64,000 nucleotides of DNA from Takakia lepidozioides (Eukaryota; Streptophyta; Takakiopsida; Takakiales; Takakiaceae). Positions 35,836 to 48,450 of the stretch are shown here, piece after piece (position 1 is the stretch's first letter; each line of letters starts with the position of its first letter). Below the pieces are notes generated by a model. That model was not told where the DNA came from and did not search any database. It worked only from the letters and a program-made list of their open reading frames with translations. A program made the position numbers and the translations under genes. The stretch spans positions 28,212,001 to 28,276,000 of the forward strand of contig CM060731.1 of assembly GCA_030704615.1 (NCBI GenBank), in the 5' to 3' direction.

Positions 35836-37161
35836 TCTTGAATCAGGAATGGAAGTAGCGTCTACCTTCATTCAGAAGGCCAGTGTGGCTGCATGCAGAG
35901 AACACATACTACTTCAAGCCGTTCTTTTGCATTCCTTCAAATAGTTGCAGGACCTCCCTATGACAACCATGCTGTGCATATCCTGCGATCATTGCATTCC
36001 ACGACACCACATCTCATTCAGCCATATTGTCAAACACTCCCTTTGCATCCTCCATGCACCCACATTTGGCATACATGTCCACCAGGGCAGAGTTCAGGAT
36101 CACATCTGGTACAATTCCAGCTCTGACGATGTTGCCATGCACCTCTTCGCCCTTTTCCAGGGCTGTCGGGCTTGCACACGCACTGCAAACGCACACAAAC
36201 GTGATGTGGTCGAGCTTCACCCCGTCGCACATCATTTGCTCATAGGTCTCCAAAGCCTCCATCCCACGTCCCTGTTGTGCAGACCCTGCAAGCACTGCAC
36301 TCCACGATACCACACCTCGTTCAGCCATAGTGTCAAACATTCCCTTTGCATCCTAGATGCACCCACATTTTGCAAACATGTCCACCAGGGTATTGTTTAG
36401 AATGACAGCTGGTACAATTCCAGCTCTGAAGATGTCGCCATGGATCTCTTTCCCCTTTTCCAGAGCTGCCAGGGCAGTGTTTAGAATGACATTTGGTACA
36501 ATTCCAGCTTTGACGATATCCCCATGCACCTCTTTGCCCTTCTCTAGGGCTGCCAGGCTTGCACGACGCCACATCTTGTTCAGCCATAGTGTTGAACACT
36601 CCCATTGCGTCCTAGATGCACCCACATTTTGCAAACATGTCCACCAGGGTATTGTTCAGAATGAAATCTGGTACAATTCCAGCTCTGAAGATGTGGCCAT
36701 GGACCTCTTTGCCCCTTTCCAGAGCTGCCAGGCTTGCACACGCATTACAAACGCACCCAAACGTGATGTGGTCGGGCTTCACCCCTTCTCCCATCATTTG
36801 TTCATAAGTCTCCAAAGCCTCCATACCACGTTTTTGCTGTGCATACCTTGCAAGCATCACGTCCAATGGCACCACATCTCGTTCCGCCATATTGTTGAAA
36901 ACTGCCTTCGCATCCTTAATGCACCCATATTTGGGCATACATGTCCACCAGAGCAGTTTGCAGAATGACATCTGGTACAATTCCAGCTTTGACGATGTCA
37001 CCATGGACCTCTTTCCCCTTTTCCAGAGCTCCCCGGCTTGCACACGCATTGTAAACACAAACAAATGTGATGTGGTTGGGCTTCACCCTTTCGCGCAGTA
37101 TTTGCTCATAGGTCTCCAAAGCATTCCTACCACACCCATGCTTGGTAAATCCTGCCAACAT
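35836..37161 (-). pseudogene. PPR repeat array, block I
   Basis: This is minus-strand PLS-type PPR sequence with the recurring phrases [58 protein letters not shown] and AKCGCIEDAKGVFDNMAERD. It leads into the E/DYW region downstream. Units are broken by frameshifts, and one unit at 36353-36634 is internally duplicated (two AALEKGKEVHG lines in a row). Functional PPR repeats bind organelle RNA one base per repeat; this array cannot make a continuous protein. Confidence 0.85.
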
Positions 37162-37167
37162 TATGTT

Positions 37168-40100
37168 CTACATGATCAAACATCGTTGAGGCATTCTGTT
37201 GAACACTTGGTGAGCATTCATCTCTACATTGTCATGGATTCTGTAGGCACTAAACAAGGCCTTCCACACCACAACATCTGGATTGATTGGCATTTTATTA
37301 ATCAGGTCCACTGCCTCATCCAGTTGTCCCGCACGTCCAAGAAGGTCCATCATGCAGCCAAAGTGCTATACTATCGGAGTGACACCATGATCTTCACTCA
37401 GGGAATCGAAGTAGCATCTACCTTCATTCAGAAGGCTAGTGTGGCTGCATGCAGAGAGAACACATACTGCTTCAAGCCGTTCTTTTGCATTCCTTCAAAT
37501 AGTTGCAGGACCTCCCTATAACAACCATGCTGTGCATATCCTGCGATCATTGCATTCCACGACACCACATCTCATTCAGCCATATTGTCGAACACTTCCT
37601 TTGCATCCTCCATGCACCCACATTTGGCATACATGTCCACCAGGGCAGTGTTCAGGATGACATCTGGTACAAATCCAACTTTGACGATGTCACCATGGAT
37701 CTCTTCCCCCTTTTTCAGGGCTCCTAGGCTTGCACACGCATTGCAAACGCAAACAAATGTGTTGCGGTTGGGCTTCACCCCTTCGCACATCAATTGCTCA
37801 TAGGTCTCCAAAGCCTCCATCCTGCATCCTTGTTGTGCATATCCTGCAATCATCGCACTCCACAACACCACATCTTATTAAGCCATATTGTCGAACACTC
37901 CCTTTGCATCCTCGATGCACTCACATTTGACATGCATGTCCAGCAGGGCAGTGTTCAGGATGACATCTAGTACAAATCCAGCTTTAACGATGTCACATGC
38001 ATAAACCTCATTGCACCTTTCCAAAGCTGCCAGGCTTGCACACGCATTGCAAATGCACACAAACGTTATGCGGTTGGGCTTCACTCCTTCGCACATCAAT
38101 TGCTCATAGGTCTCCAACGCTTCTATCCCGCGCCCCTTGCTGTGTATATTCTGCAATCAGTGCCCTCCACGACACCACATCTCCTTCAGCCATACTGTCG
38201 AAAACTCCCTTTGCATCCTCGATGCACTCACATTTGACATACATGTCCAGCAAGGCAGTGTTTAGAATGACATTGGGTACAATTCCAGATGTGACGATGT
38301 CACCATGGACCACTTTGCACCTTTTCAGAGCTGCCAGGCTTGCACACACATTGCAAATGCAAATAAACGTTATGTGGTCGGGCTTCACTCCTTCCCCCAT
38401 CATTTGCTCATAGGTCTCCGAAGCCTCCATCCCGCCCCTTGCTATGCATATCCTGCAATCATCGCCCTCCACGACACCACATTTCTTTCAGCCATACTGT
38501 TGAAAACTCCCTTTGCATCCTCGATGCACTCACATTTGACATACATGTTCAGCAGGGCTGTGTTCAGGATGACATCTGGTACAAATCAGCTTTGACGATG
38601 TCACCATGGACCTCATTGCACCTTTCCAGGGCTGCCAGGCTTGCAAATGCAAACAAACGTCAACAAGCTTATCCTCATCTATGTTATCTGTTTTTGGATA
38701 CTTTCCTGCTGCCACATCGGCAGTAATTTGTCAAAGTCACTCCTAACCACCACAGATACACCCAACAAGCTAACTTACAGAATTCAATATGCATCTCAGG
38801 GCCGAGTCTGATGAGAGAGAAAAACAGGCAGATTCAGCCATATTGTTGAACACTCCCTCCACATTTGGCATACATGTCCACAGGGGTATTGTTCAGAATT
38901 ACATTTGGTACATTTCCAGCTTTGACGATGCAGCCATGGACCTCTTTGCCCTTTTCAGGCTGCCAGGCTTGCACACGCACACAAAAGTTATGTGGTCAGA
39001 AAAGTATTCATTCCACAGCTTCTCCTAATCCCTGTTACCTGTTTTTGGCTGCTTTCTTGTTGTGAGGGAAAAATTGGGTGAAATGTGTGGAAGAAGGTGC
39101 CTTGATTAGCAATGCCTGATTTTATCAATTGTGCCGCTGCTTTTGCGGCTTCCAGTTGACCATCTACCCATGCAGGTTTCTTGTAGCTATCGATCCACAT
39201 GGAATCACAGGTACTCTTGTGCTTGAAATCTGGCCTCTTGGATGAATCTGGACCCACACTCTATCCCTGCTCCGAGCTAACAAGCTAACTGACAAAATCA
39301 TAGGTAATCTTGTGCTTGAAATCTGGCCCTCTTGAATGCTTCTGTACACACACTCTAATAGGTCTCCAAAGCCTCCATCCCGTGCCCCTGCTGTGCATAC
39401 CCTGCAAGCATAGCGTTCCACGACACCACATTTCTTTCAACCACAGTGTTGAAAACTCCCTTCGCATCCTCGATCCATCCACATTTGGCATAGGTCCATC
39501 AGGGCAGTGTTCAAGATGAATTTGGTGCAATTCCAGCTTTGACAATGTCACCACGGACCTCTTTCCCATTTTCCAGGGCTCCCAGGTTTGCACACACATT
39601 GAAACCTTGGTACAATTCCAGCTTTGATGATGTCACCATGCACCCTTTGCCCTTAGGGCTGCCAGGCTTGCACAAGCATTGCAAACGCACACAAACGTGA
39701 CGTGGTCGGGCTTCACCCCTTACCCATCATTTGCTCATAGGTCTCCAAGGCCTCCATCCCGCGCCCCTGCTGTGCATATCCTGCAATCATCGCACTCCAC
39801 GACACCACATCTCATGTCGAACACTCCCTTTCCATCCTCAATGCTCCCACATTTGCCATACATGTCCAGCAGGGCAGTGTTCAGAATGACATCGAGTACA
39901 GTTCCAGATTTGACGATGTCACCATGCACCTCTTTGCACCTTTCCAGGGCTGCCAGGCTTGCACACGCATTGCCAATGCAAACAAACGTTATGCAGTTGG
40001 GCTTCACCCCTTCGCACATCATTTGCTCAGAGGAAGTGCTGATGTAAAGATGTAAAGACCCAGTTGCATCTGTCAATGTCCCTTTGGAATGAAAGTAGGT

Positions 40101-41750
40101 GACCAAAACGGCATGAGGCCACCTGACCTCACAACAAAGCACAAACTCTTCAAAAGTGCGTGTTTGTGCAGCATGACTTCCAAACGTGATGTGGCTTCAC
40201 CCCTTCCCCCATCATTTGCTCATAGGTCTCCAAAGCCTCCATCCCACGCCCCTGCTGTGCATACCCCTGCAAGCATCGCGTTCCACGACACCACATCTCG
40301 TTCAGCAATGGTGTTGAAATTAACTCCCTTCGTATCTTTAATGCACCCACATTTGGCATACATGTCCACCAGGGCAGTGTTCAGGATGACATCAGGTACA
40401 ATAACAGCTTTGGCGATGTCACCACGGACCTCTTTCCCCTTTTCCAGAGCTCCCAGGCTTGCACACGCACTGCAAACGCACACAAACGTGATGTGGTCGG
40501 GCTTCACCCCTTCGCACATCAATTGCTCATAGGTCTCCAAATCCTCCATCCCGCATACTTGCTGTGCATATCCTGCAATCATCGCACTCCACGACACCAC
40601 ATCTCATTCAGCCATACTGTCAAACACTCCCTTTCCATCCTCAATGCTCCCACATTTGACATACATGTCTAGCAGGGCAGTGTTCAGAATGACATCGGGT
40701 ACAGTTCCAGATTTGACGATGTCACCATGCACCTCTTTGCACCTTTCGAGGGCTGCCAAGCTTGTACACGCATTGCCAATGCAAACAAACATTATGTGGT
40801 TGGGCTTCACCCCTTCGCACATCATTTGCTCAGAGGAAGTGCTGATGTAAAGATGTAAAGACCCAGTTGCATCTGTCAATGTCCCTTTGGAATGAAAGTA
40901 GGTGACCAAAATGATAAAACAGCATGAGGCCACCTGACCTCACAACAAAGCACAAACTCTTCAAAAGTGCGTGTTTGTGCAACATGACTTCCAAACGTGA
41001 TGTGGCTTCACCCCTTCCCCCATCATTTGCTCATAGGTCTCCAAAGCCTCCATCCCACGCCCCTGCTGTGCATACCCCTGCAAGCATCGCGTTCCACGAC
41101 ACCACATCTCGTTCAGCCATGGTGTTGAAATTAACTCCCTTCGTATCCTTAATGCACCCACATTTGGCATACATGTTCACCAGGGCAGTGTTCAGGATGA
41201 CATCAGGTACAATAACAGCTTTGGCGATGTCACCACGGACCTCTTTCCCCTTTTCCAGAGTTCCCAGGCTTGCACACGCACTGCAAACGCACACAAACGT
41301 GATGTGGTCGGGCTTCACCCCTTCGCACATCAATTGCTCATAGGCCTCCAAATCCTCCATCCCGCATACTTGTTGTGCATATCCTGCAATCATCGCACTC
41401 CACGACACCACAACTCATTCAGCCATACTGTCGAACACTCCCTTTCCATCCTCAATGCTCCCACATTTGACATACATGTCCAGCAGGGCAGTGTTCAGAA
41501 TGACATCGGGTACAGTTCCAGATTTGACGCACACGTATTGCCAATGCAAACAAACGTTATGCGGTTGGGCTTCACCCCTTTGCATTTGGTCAAAGGAAGT
41601 GCTGATGTTAAGATGTAAAGACCCAGTTGAATCTGTCAAAGTCCCTTTGGAATGAAAGTAGGTGACCAAAACGATAAAACGACAGGAGGCCACCTGACCT
41701 CACAACAGAACACAAACTCTTCAAAAGTGCGTGCTTGTGCAGCATGACTT
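37168..41750 (-). pseudogene. PPR repeat array, block II
   Basis: A second minus-strand copy begins (3' side) with an E-domain fragment at 37168-37353 (GRAGQLDEAVDLINKMPINP again) and the linking L motif at 37376-37520. It has no E+ or DYW. Upstream are about eight degenerate PPR triplets to 41.75 kb. All are out of phase at intervals. It is a duplicate of block I; the near-identical E fragments point to recent segmental duplication. A stray fragment of another gene (CDSMWIDSYKKPAWVDGQLE) interrupts it at about 39160-39290. Confidence 0.8.
39735..41700 (-). repeat. Tandem duplication of about 0.81 kb inside the PPR array
   Basis: The block 39735-40540 recurs nearly unchanged at about 40540-41345, and part of it a third time to 41700. 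A marker is TGTAAAGACCCAGTTG at about 40051, 40854 and 41614. The high identity shows recent local duplication of PPR units. Confidence 0.8.
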
Positions 41751-42094
41751 CCCTGTTTCAAGTCCAAGCTTATGACTTCCCACAACACCTGCAATAGAAC
41801 TCCCCAGATTTTTACCAGTCATGGTCTAGTAAAGGATAGGCAATATATTTGGAGCATACTTTGCTTGTAAGATAGTGTTCAAGCCACAGATGCCGCACGG
41901 CCAACTTATTGCCAGGCTACATGATGTTTGATAGTACTACTTGCTTTGCTTTAAGTTTGAAATTTGATTCATCTAGCCACAAAATCCATCTGTTTAAGTA
42001 TGAGTGTGAGATAAAGCAGCCAAAAATATTGCTTCTCTCCACCTTACGACACTCCCATTGGAATGGGGCATAGAGATGAGAGGAGCTGTGAAAA

Positions 42095-42206
42095 GAGCGA
42101 GAACCCACCTCTTGTACTTCTTTCCAGAGCCGCATGGACAAGCAACATTTCGACTCAGTTGTCCACTTTTTGCAAATGCCACAAGGAATGCGTCTGAAGC
42201 TTCCAT
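42095..42206 (-). pseudogene. SEC-C motif exon fragment
   Basis: A minus-strand frame starting at 42206 reads MEASDAFLVAFAKSGQLSRN, then VACPCGSGKKYKR, followed at once by a GTGGGT donor-like sequence. CPCGSGKKYK is the SEC-C zinc-binding motif, best known from the SecA C-terminus and present in several plant proteins. It looks like a single exon of an unrelated gene lying between PPR fragments. The rest of that gene is not visible. Confidence 0.5.
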
Positions 42207-42266
42207 GATTTCACCTCATGGATGCAGCTATAAGCAAGGATACTCATACAGCCTAGACTTATCACA

Positions 42267-42545
42267 CTAGTTCTTATGCTGACTTTCTTCTGCTTCCAAC
42301 AGGCATTCACCTTTTTGCCTTGATTGTGTCCAAGCTAATATAATGTGGAACAGTTTTCCTAAAGTCAGCAGGACCCGCTTGTCCTTTTCCAGGGCTCCAA
42401 ATTTGGCACATGCATTGAGAACACAAATGAACGTGACCCTGTTCGACCTTACCCCTTCATGTTGCATTTGCTCGTAGGTCTCAAGAACATCCCTGCTGCA
42501 CCCATGCAGAGCACATCCTATAATCACTGAACTCCAAGGGACAAT
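42267..42545 (-). pseudogene. PPR fragment
   Basis: The minus strand reads IIGCALHGCSRDVLETYEQM, QHEGVRSNRVTFICVLNACA and KFGALEKDKRV, one PPR triplet of a subtype different from the array downstream. It is isolated and truncated. Confidence 0.75.
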
Positions 42546-43440
42546 ATTTCATTTTGCCATATTGTTGAAACTTGACATGCATAGGTCATGCTCCCACATT
42601 CGGCATACATGTCAGCAAGGGCAGACTCCAGTAAGCGCTAATCCAGTGTTAACAAGGTCAACGTGGATCTCTAAGCAGGCAGAGATTGAAACACGGCCTG
42701 GCAAGACCAAGCTGACTCTGGCAAGAACCTTGTAAACATCAGGAAGAATACCAAATCATGGTACTAATAGGAGGCAGAGATTGAAACACAGCCTGGCAAT
42801 AACCTGTTGTGTGTGCTGCTTTTGTGTCTGTAGTCAGATAATGTCGGATCGATCTATGAATCTGGACCCACACTCGATCCCTGCTCCTTCAGCTATCCAT
42901 GCCTGTGCTTGCAAGGTGAATGATGGCGGAAAACGCAGAGCTCCTGCAGTTCAAGAAGATCAAGATCCGGGCATTGCGGGCAGTTCCTAAAACGTTGGCG
43001 CGGCGATTTCTATTGGTTTATTTTTCGCGGGCATTCTGGGCAGGTTCCAAAGAAATTGACGACGACGATGATGTGTCTGACTACGATGACCTGGCTACGA
43101 TGACGTGGCACTATGGCACCCTATTCCTGCTCTAAGCTAAACTAGCTTCCGACCTTCTGTCGTAGCTAGAATGTGTTATAATGTGCTACTGTTATATTGA
43201 ATTTGCTTCCTGCGATAGATGAGAAATGAAATGAAATGGTACTTTATGACGAGAGAAAGGTTGGTGTAGTCAAGGAGAGATGGTGGGTGTACCAAGGACA
43301 GCAGGACTACTTGGGGCTTCTTTGCAGATATGCGACAGGTTTCCTCTGTATAGCCTCCATTCCTTGTAAGCAAATTTCCGTCGACTGTGCGTGAGTGCCC
43401 TGGCCACCATGTAGGCAAATTGCCCCACTGAGGAATGACG
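42546..43440. other. Spacer with repeated gene fragments
   Basis: No gene. A duplicated phrase around AGGCAGAGATTGAAACAC occurs at about 42678 and 42771. The phrase CTGGACCCACACTCGATCCC at about 42862 matches the fragment family at 21.6 and 39.25 kb. Confidence 0.45.
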
Positions 43441-43459
43441 CCATGAGTTCGCCTCAGGG

Positions 43460-44400
43460 ATCACATTAGTGCTGCTAGGCCCGCATGGCTACATGCGGAA
43501 AGAACACATAAAGGTGACACTGTCCAGCTTGAAGCCTTTCCTTTGCATTCCTTCAGATGGTTGGAGGGCCTCCCGCAACCATGCTAGGCATATTCTGCGT
43601 TCATCACATTCCAGCAGACCACATCTGTTCAGCCATGTCGTTGAACACTCCCTTTACATCCTCAATGCTCCGGCATGATGCTTACATTTCCACGAGGGTA
43701 GCGTTCAGAATGATATTTGGTACGGTCTAACTTTCATGTCAGCAGACCTAAACCTCTTTGCCCTTTCCCAAGGATGCCAGGCTGGGCTTCACCCTGACTG
43801 CATCATTTGCTCGTACGTCTCCAAAGCCTCCATCCACTCCATGCTGAGCATATCCTGCAATCATCTCATTCCATGAAACTACATCCTGTTGAGCCATATT
43901 GTGGTACACTGCCTTTGCATCCTGGAAGCTCCCTCATTTGGCATACATGTCCACCAGCCTACTGTCCAGAATGGTAGTATGTTTTCTTCGACTGCGTGAT
44001 GTTCAGCTTAGAATCCAAATTTAGGTGCTGCAAATAGCGTTGTCCTGTCATCATGGATCTCTTTGCCCTTTCCAGAGACAGGCTCGCACATGGGTATATC
44101 TGCAAGAATCGCACACCATAAGACCTTATCTTGTTTATCCATGTTGTTGGAGACTCCCTTTGCATCTTTGATGGTCTTGTGTTTTGCATACATGTGCACT
44201 TGGGCAGTGTCAAGAATCACACTTGTTACAATTCCAGCTTTCATTATGGCAGGATGCACCTCTTTGCCCACACCCATGCTTGATGTATCCTGCCATCGTG
44301 GTAGTCCATGAGAACATAGTACTTTCTGCCATTGTGTATCAAACGCCACCATGCTCTCACCCTTGACACGCATCTTGACAAAGGCGTTGTGTGAAAATAC
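43460..44400 (-). pseudogene. Degenerate PPR fragments
   Basis: The minus strand still shows PPR-like phrases: GVGKEVHPAIMKAGIVTSVI, LDTAQVHMYAKHKTIKDAKG and, nearer 43.6 kb, remnants of VFNDMAEQ and ECMQRKGFKL. They are more decayed than the block at 35.8-41.7 kb and mark the 5' edge of the PPR region. Confidence 0.65.
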
Positions 44401-45280
44401 GTTTGGTTTAATCCACTTTCAAGAATGTGGGTTGTGCACCTGCTTTCGTGGAGGAAGAGAGCTTGCAGGCTCCCTCTCCTGGTGAAGAAGCGGTGGTTAT
44501 AGTGAAGGTGCCAGATTCAATCAACTTCATTCCTCTTGGATGAGTCTACACCCACCTCCATCCTTGCCTTCTTCAGCTATCCTTGCCTCAACAAGTATAA
44601 TGCATAGATCCTCTCTTTTCTGCCAAGATTGACAATGTCAACCCAGAAATCTACCAAGCAAACACCCAACTTATCACACTTTCTACGCCGAATTGCTGAC
44701 AAGACTTGAACAAATGTGTTTAGGGAGAGAGGGAAGATTACAATTTGCAAGAGAGGTGTTGGTTGTCTGCCTCTATTTGTGCTGTTATAACATAGCAGTA
44801 TGCATTACTTCTGCTGTAACTAAAATCCCAATGATTTTCGGATTCTTTCCAAAAAGAATATCCCGGCAAGGTTTCACTAGACTTTTCTTGTCCCTCACTT
44901 GGAATCCACTTTGTGTTGCCTGTCCCGCTTGATGGATTTCCCACTACCTCCTTCTGCATTGAACTGCTCCCCAAGATTTTGCGTTCTCTCTGCCTGGATT
45001 CCGTCAAATATGTTCTATTAAAATGTCCAAAAAGAAATCAGTTTGGTATCACCTTCTCTAGAAAGGATTTCAGTTGTAGAAATGATGCAAGTCATATTTG
45101 GACTGGTATTTGGAAGTTGATGGACGAGACAATCCACTCCATAAAAATCCACCAAGAGACATATTATGCAAGTCCTCCCATGGTGCTCCTTCTCTACATA
45201 CTTTTCGTGCATAGAAACTGGCTTCGCGTATCCCAGACCTAAAAATAAGCTCCACCCCAACGGCTGCAACGGCAGTTTTC
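44400..45280. other. No recognisable gene
   Basis: Frames at 44693-45242 have no family signature. This may be intron or spacer between the oppositely oriented PPR pseudogenes. Confidence 0.4.
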
Positions 45281-46053
45281 AGCGCAGGACGTTATATGTG
45301 TTAACATCAGCCTTATTGCGTGGAAGCACAGGTTTTACAACAGACATATTTGAACAAATGCAACATGAAGGCTTGAAGCCCACTGGTAACTTATCACCTT
45401 TATATCTGCTCGTCGCATGTAACCATGTGGGCCTAGTGGATGAAGGATGCCATTACTTTGATTCCATGAGTCAAGCTCATGGCCTCATACCTACAGTGGA
45501 GCATTTTGGCTGCATGATAGACCTTCTAGGCATGCAGAATTCATGGGAATGTGGAGCTAGCAGAAGGAGCCGCAAAATGCATTGTCAAATTGAATGCATA
45601 GGACTCTGTAGCTTATCTGCCGCTATTGAACATGTATGCTGCAACTGGAAGGTGGGGTGATAAATCAGAGGTGAGAACAATGATAAATATCAGAGGTGTC
45701 AGATAGGAGGTGGGGTGCAGCTGCGTAGAGATAAGAAAAACAAGAGACTGTTTGAGTGGGTGGACGAGGTTGGATATGTCCCATGTTTTGTATTACCGAG
45801 TTGAAGGACGAGGAAAAAGAACGAGGAAAATGAACTTTCTCTTTGCCGTCATTGTGTGAAACTGGCTATTGCATTTGGGCTCATCAGTACTGGGACTCCT
45901 ATCTAGGCCATCCAAAGTCATCTGTTGTGTCGGGACTGCAACACCGCCAACAAATTCATCTCCGAAATTGTTACACGAGCAGTTGTTCTAAGGGAAGCAA
46001 ACTGCTTTCACCATTTCCAAGATGGGCAGTGTTCTAGGTCGGGTTATTGGTGA
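45280..46053 (+). pseudogene. Second DYW-type PPR pseudogene, C-terminal part
   Basis: The plus strand carries a PPR L/S unit (DIFEQMQHEGLKPTGN, LLVACNHVGLVDEGCHYFDS), an E region (HFGCMIDLLG) and an E+ phrase (VRTMINIRGVR). It then has a decayed DYW domain (KLAIAFGLISTGTPI, CRDCNTANKFISEIVTRAVV, HHFQDGQCSRSGYW) with a stop at 46051-46053. The terminal GYW replaces DYW and several frames are broken. Element 2 sequence begins within about 70 bases of this stop, so the inversion or insertion breakpoint sits at the very end of this gene. Confidence 0.75.
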
Positions 46054-46126
46054 AACAAGAAAAATGCCGCTGTTATGCAGTATGGCCAAGCCATTGTGGA
46101 GACGACTGTGTCTGCATCATAGTGGA

Positions 46127-46953
46127 AAATTGCTCGCACAAAGCCGTCGTTTCGAGGAAGGCGTTCCGCAATTCGTGTGGATACACGGCAACGTTGTTTA
46201 GAGATGATAAGGAGGAATCCAGATGGGGCTGTCCCTGCTCCTACTTTTACAGGAAGATTTGTCCATGCAAAGTTTGCGGAGGCGACAACCACCCAGTTCT
46301 GGTTCTGCAGGCACGACATTATGACTTGCGTGTATGGAAAGCCCAAGTACGGCATACAAACAATGCCAGAGGCTCCCCCGGTGTGGCCGGTGGAACCAGG
46401 CTGCGATCTGAGTCAGGTTGAGGCCGACGCCCTTACCGCCGCAGGATTTTGGATGGTGCAGCGCACTGACGTCCCCAGAGAACCATTTCCGCTTCCACAG
46501 CCTCCACCACCGACCCCTGTGAGAGCAAGAACAATGGGACACGACAGCTCTAAGCATCCTACACACCGTTGGGGGAAACCGAAGAGGCGGCGACCTCCCT
46601 CAAAAGTGAACGAGACAAGGATGGGGAATGCACTTCGGATGAACTGTACAATCCAGAGCTCGACAGAAGTGCCCCCACCAGGATTCGGGCGTGTGTATCA
46701 GATGGCCACGGCGGGCTCAGCTGTTCGCAATGAGGTGTACACCATCACCATTTCAGAATTACCCACCTGCAATTGCACCGACTTCCAGATCATGGCGAAC
46801 AAGGGGGCATCATACTGCCCTTGCAAGCATTTGTACTACGTGTACCTAAAGAGACTCCGTTGTAATTCCACAACTCATCACTTCATATATGCACCAGGGT
46901 TGAGCCCCCAGGAGGTTCACACTCTTCTGAATATGGATCCAGGGGACCAGTGA
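46127..46953 (+). pseudogene. Element 2 transposase, C-terminal part with SWIM finger
   Basis: After CATCATAG, a probable splice acceptor, the plus strand reads KIARTKPSFRGRRSAIRVDT, then GAVPAPTFTG and FWFCRHD. It ends with a full SWIM finger: CNC at CNCTDF and CPCKH (CxCx(n)CxH), followed by a helical tail and a stop at 46953. The same blocks close copy 1 (PAPTFTG, FWFCPDD, CTCPDF). The rest of this transposase is on the minus strand at 48475-51384, ending in a splice donor (CCTGTAAGC). I infer the two parts were one gene joined through an intron that now contains the inversion breakpoint. Confidence 0.8.
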
Positions 46954-46956
46954 GCT

Positions 46957-47804
46957 TGGCTTGCGGTCCCCATACAATGGTACGCCCATCCTTTTCGGAT
47001 AGTAGAACTATACTGCTGCCAGTACCTCAGACTCTGGCCACAGAAAGGTCCGACATATGTCTTGCCTACCAGTAACCTGTTTTGCTCGAACTAAGATATT
47101 ACTATATCGTTCACTTGTTTCCACGTGCATGTATTTTTGTATGTTGGAGGGTTCATGTTTTTCTGCTTTCCGAAAACTTGCTTTCCTCATTCGACCTCCG
47201 ACAAGGAAATGCGGCGCCGCATTTCCAAGTATCGTCGTAGGTACTGGTAGAGGCGGCCTTCGCCAACACCAAACCGCTCCGAAATTTCGCACGTGCGAAC
47301 CCTAATGCGGCACCCTATTTCCCAGTTCAGTTGCAAACCTTTCCCGCCAAATACTCGAAGAAGACAGAATTGTGAAGTACTGCAGACTGTATTGGTGCAG
47401 ACTCCATTGGTTCAATCGCGGCAAAAGGGTCAGCTTCATTCCATTGTTAAGGCATGTAAAACCGCGGAATACTCTATACAGGCCAGTATGCGACGTCATT
47501 TTCAGTGGTATACTGGATTTCCCGTTGCACGGTCACTTATTTCCATGAGCGGATCTAAAAAACCATGAGCGGACTTGTTACTGACGACATATCTTCGCCG
47601 CATTACATGATCTGGAACGTCCAAAAACGGCAAGGTCAAATAAAAAACTATTATTTTAATACTTGTTTAATCTGCCGCATTTCCAAATTTGGAGGAGTCC
47701 GCTCATGAAATCCGCGTATCTTAGACTTCGGCTCACCGCTCATGCGGCTCACCGCTCATGCGGCTCATGCGGCTCATGGCTCATGGCTCATGGTTTCTGC
47801 TCAT
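46957..47804 (+). mobile_element. Element 2 B-end subterminal region
   Basis: Non-coding. It contains one perfect palindrome (AAATGCGGCGCCGCATTT at about 47211), a half copy near 47308 and a half site near 47675. CATGAGCGG appears twice in reverse orientation (about 47544 and 47566), then many GCTCATG/GGCTCATG units at about 47700-47800. The clustered hexamer CTCATG at both termini is a likely transposase or host-factor binding region, as subterminal repeats are in other MULEs and CACTA elements. Confidence 0.7.
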
Positions 47805-47819
47805 GAAATAGTAAACCTC
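47805..47819 (+). mobile_element. Element 2, B-type terminus
   Basis: GAAATAGTAAACCTC ends the element. It matches the B end of element 1 (GAAATAGCAAACCTC) at 14 of 15 bases. Read inward on the other strand it gives GAGGTTTACTATTTCATGAGC, which pairs as a terminal inverted repeat with the A end. Confidence 0.85.
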
Positions 47820-47828
47820 TCTCATTTT
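47820..47828 (-). repeat. 9-bp target site duplication of element 2 (B side, inverted)
   Basis: TCTCATTTT is the exact reverse complement of AAAATGAGA at 61957-61965, which follows the A end. As in element 1, the two copies are in opposite orientation. Confidence 0.85.
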
Positions 47829-48450
47829 CATTGGGCATAGTGCATTGACTGCAACTTGCCTAGTTCAGTTCAGCGTGTGCATCTGGATTCTCGTTGCTAT
47901 CGATTTGCTCAGACCAACGATGTCGCAAGCAAACCTCCCACAGGCTAGCACATAGCTGAAGTTAGGATTGATGAGTCAATCATCCCCTCCACTCGTCTGC
48001 AACTACATAGCCAAGTAGACTGAAAAACAACGCCATCTCAGTAGAGGAATTGTTGGTAAGAACAGGCGTGGAAGGCTTTTGGTTTTGGCGTTTTTTCCCC
48101 CTATTGGTGTGAGTGATACGTGTTCCTGAAATGGTATGTCCTTTACAAATTTTGCATATGCTTAGAAGGATGTGTCTTGGCCAGAAGTGTCTCATTTCTT
48201 TCACAATAAGCAATTTGTGCAAATTTTGTGAAACCACTTTTTGACTCTACATTCTGTATATGAGAAACTTTTCCTGATGGTGAGCTCTTTAGGATACTTT
48301 TGCACTTTTCAATCTGATAAATCTGGAACTTGGGAGTGGGATAATCCCAAAATACTTCGCTCTGACATCAGGCACCAAGATAGTGGCGCTGTTGTTCTGA
48401 GAAGTTTGCACCCTACCTTGTGGTCATGCATCATGTAATCATACTTGAGA
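47829..48450. other. Host flank of element 2, inverted
   Basis: No gene was recognised. This is the host DNA that, read on the minus strand, originally stood next to the B end of element 2. The inner inversion breakpoint is somewhere in about 48380-48470, inside a transposase intron. Confidence 0.5.

Noticed and set aside
41994-42206. SecA protein gene or organelle insertion
   Set aside because: Only the small SEC-C motif is present, which occurs in many unrelated nuclear proteins.
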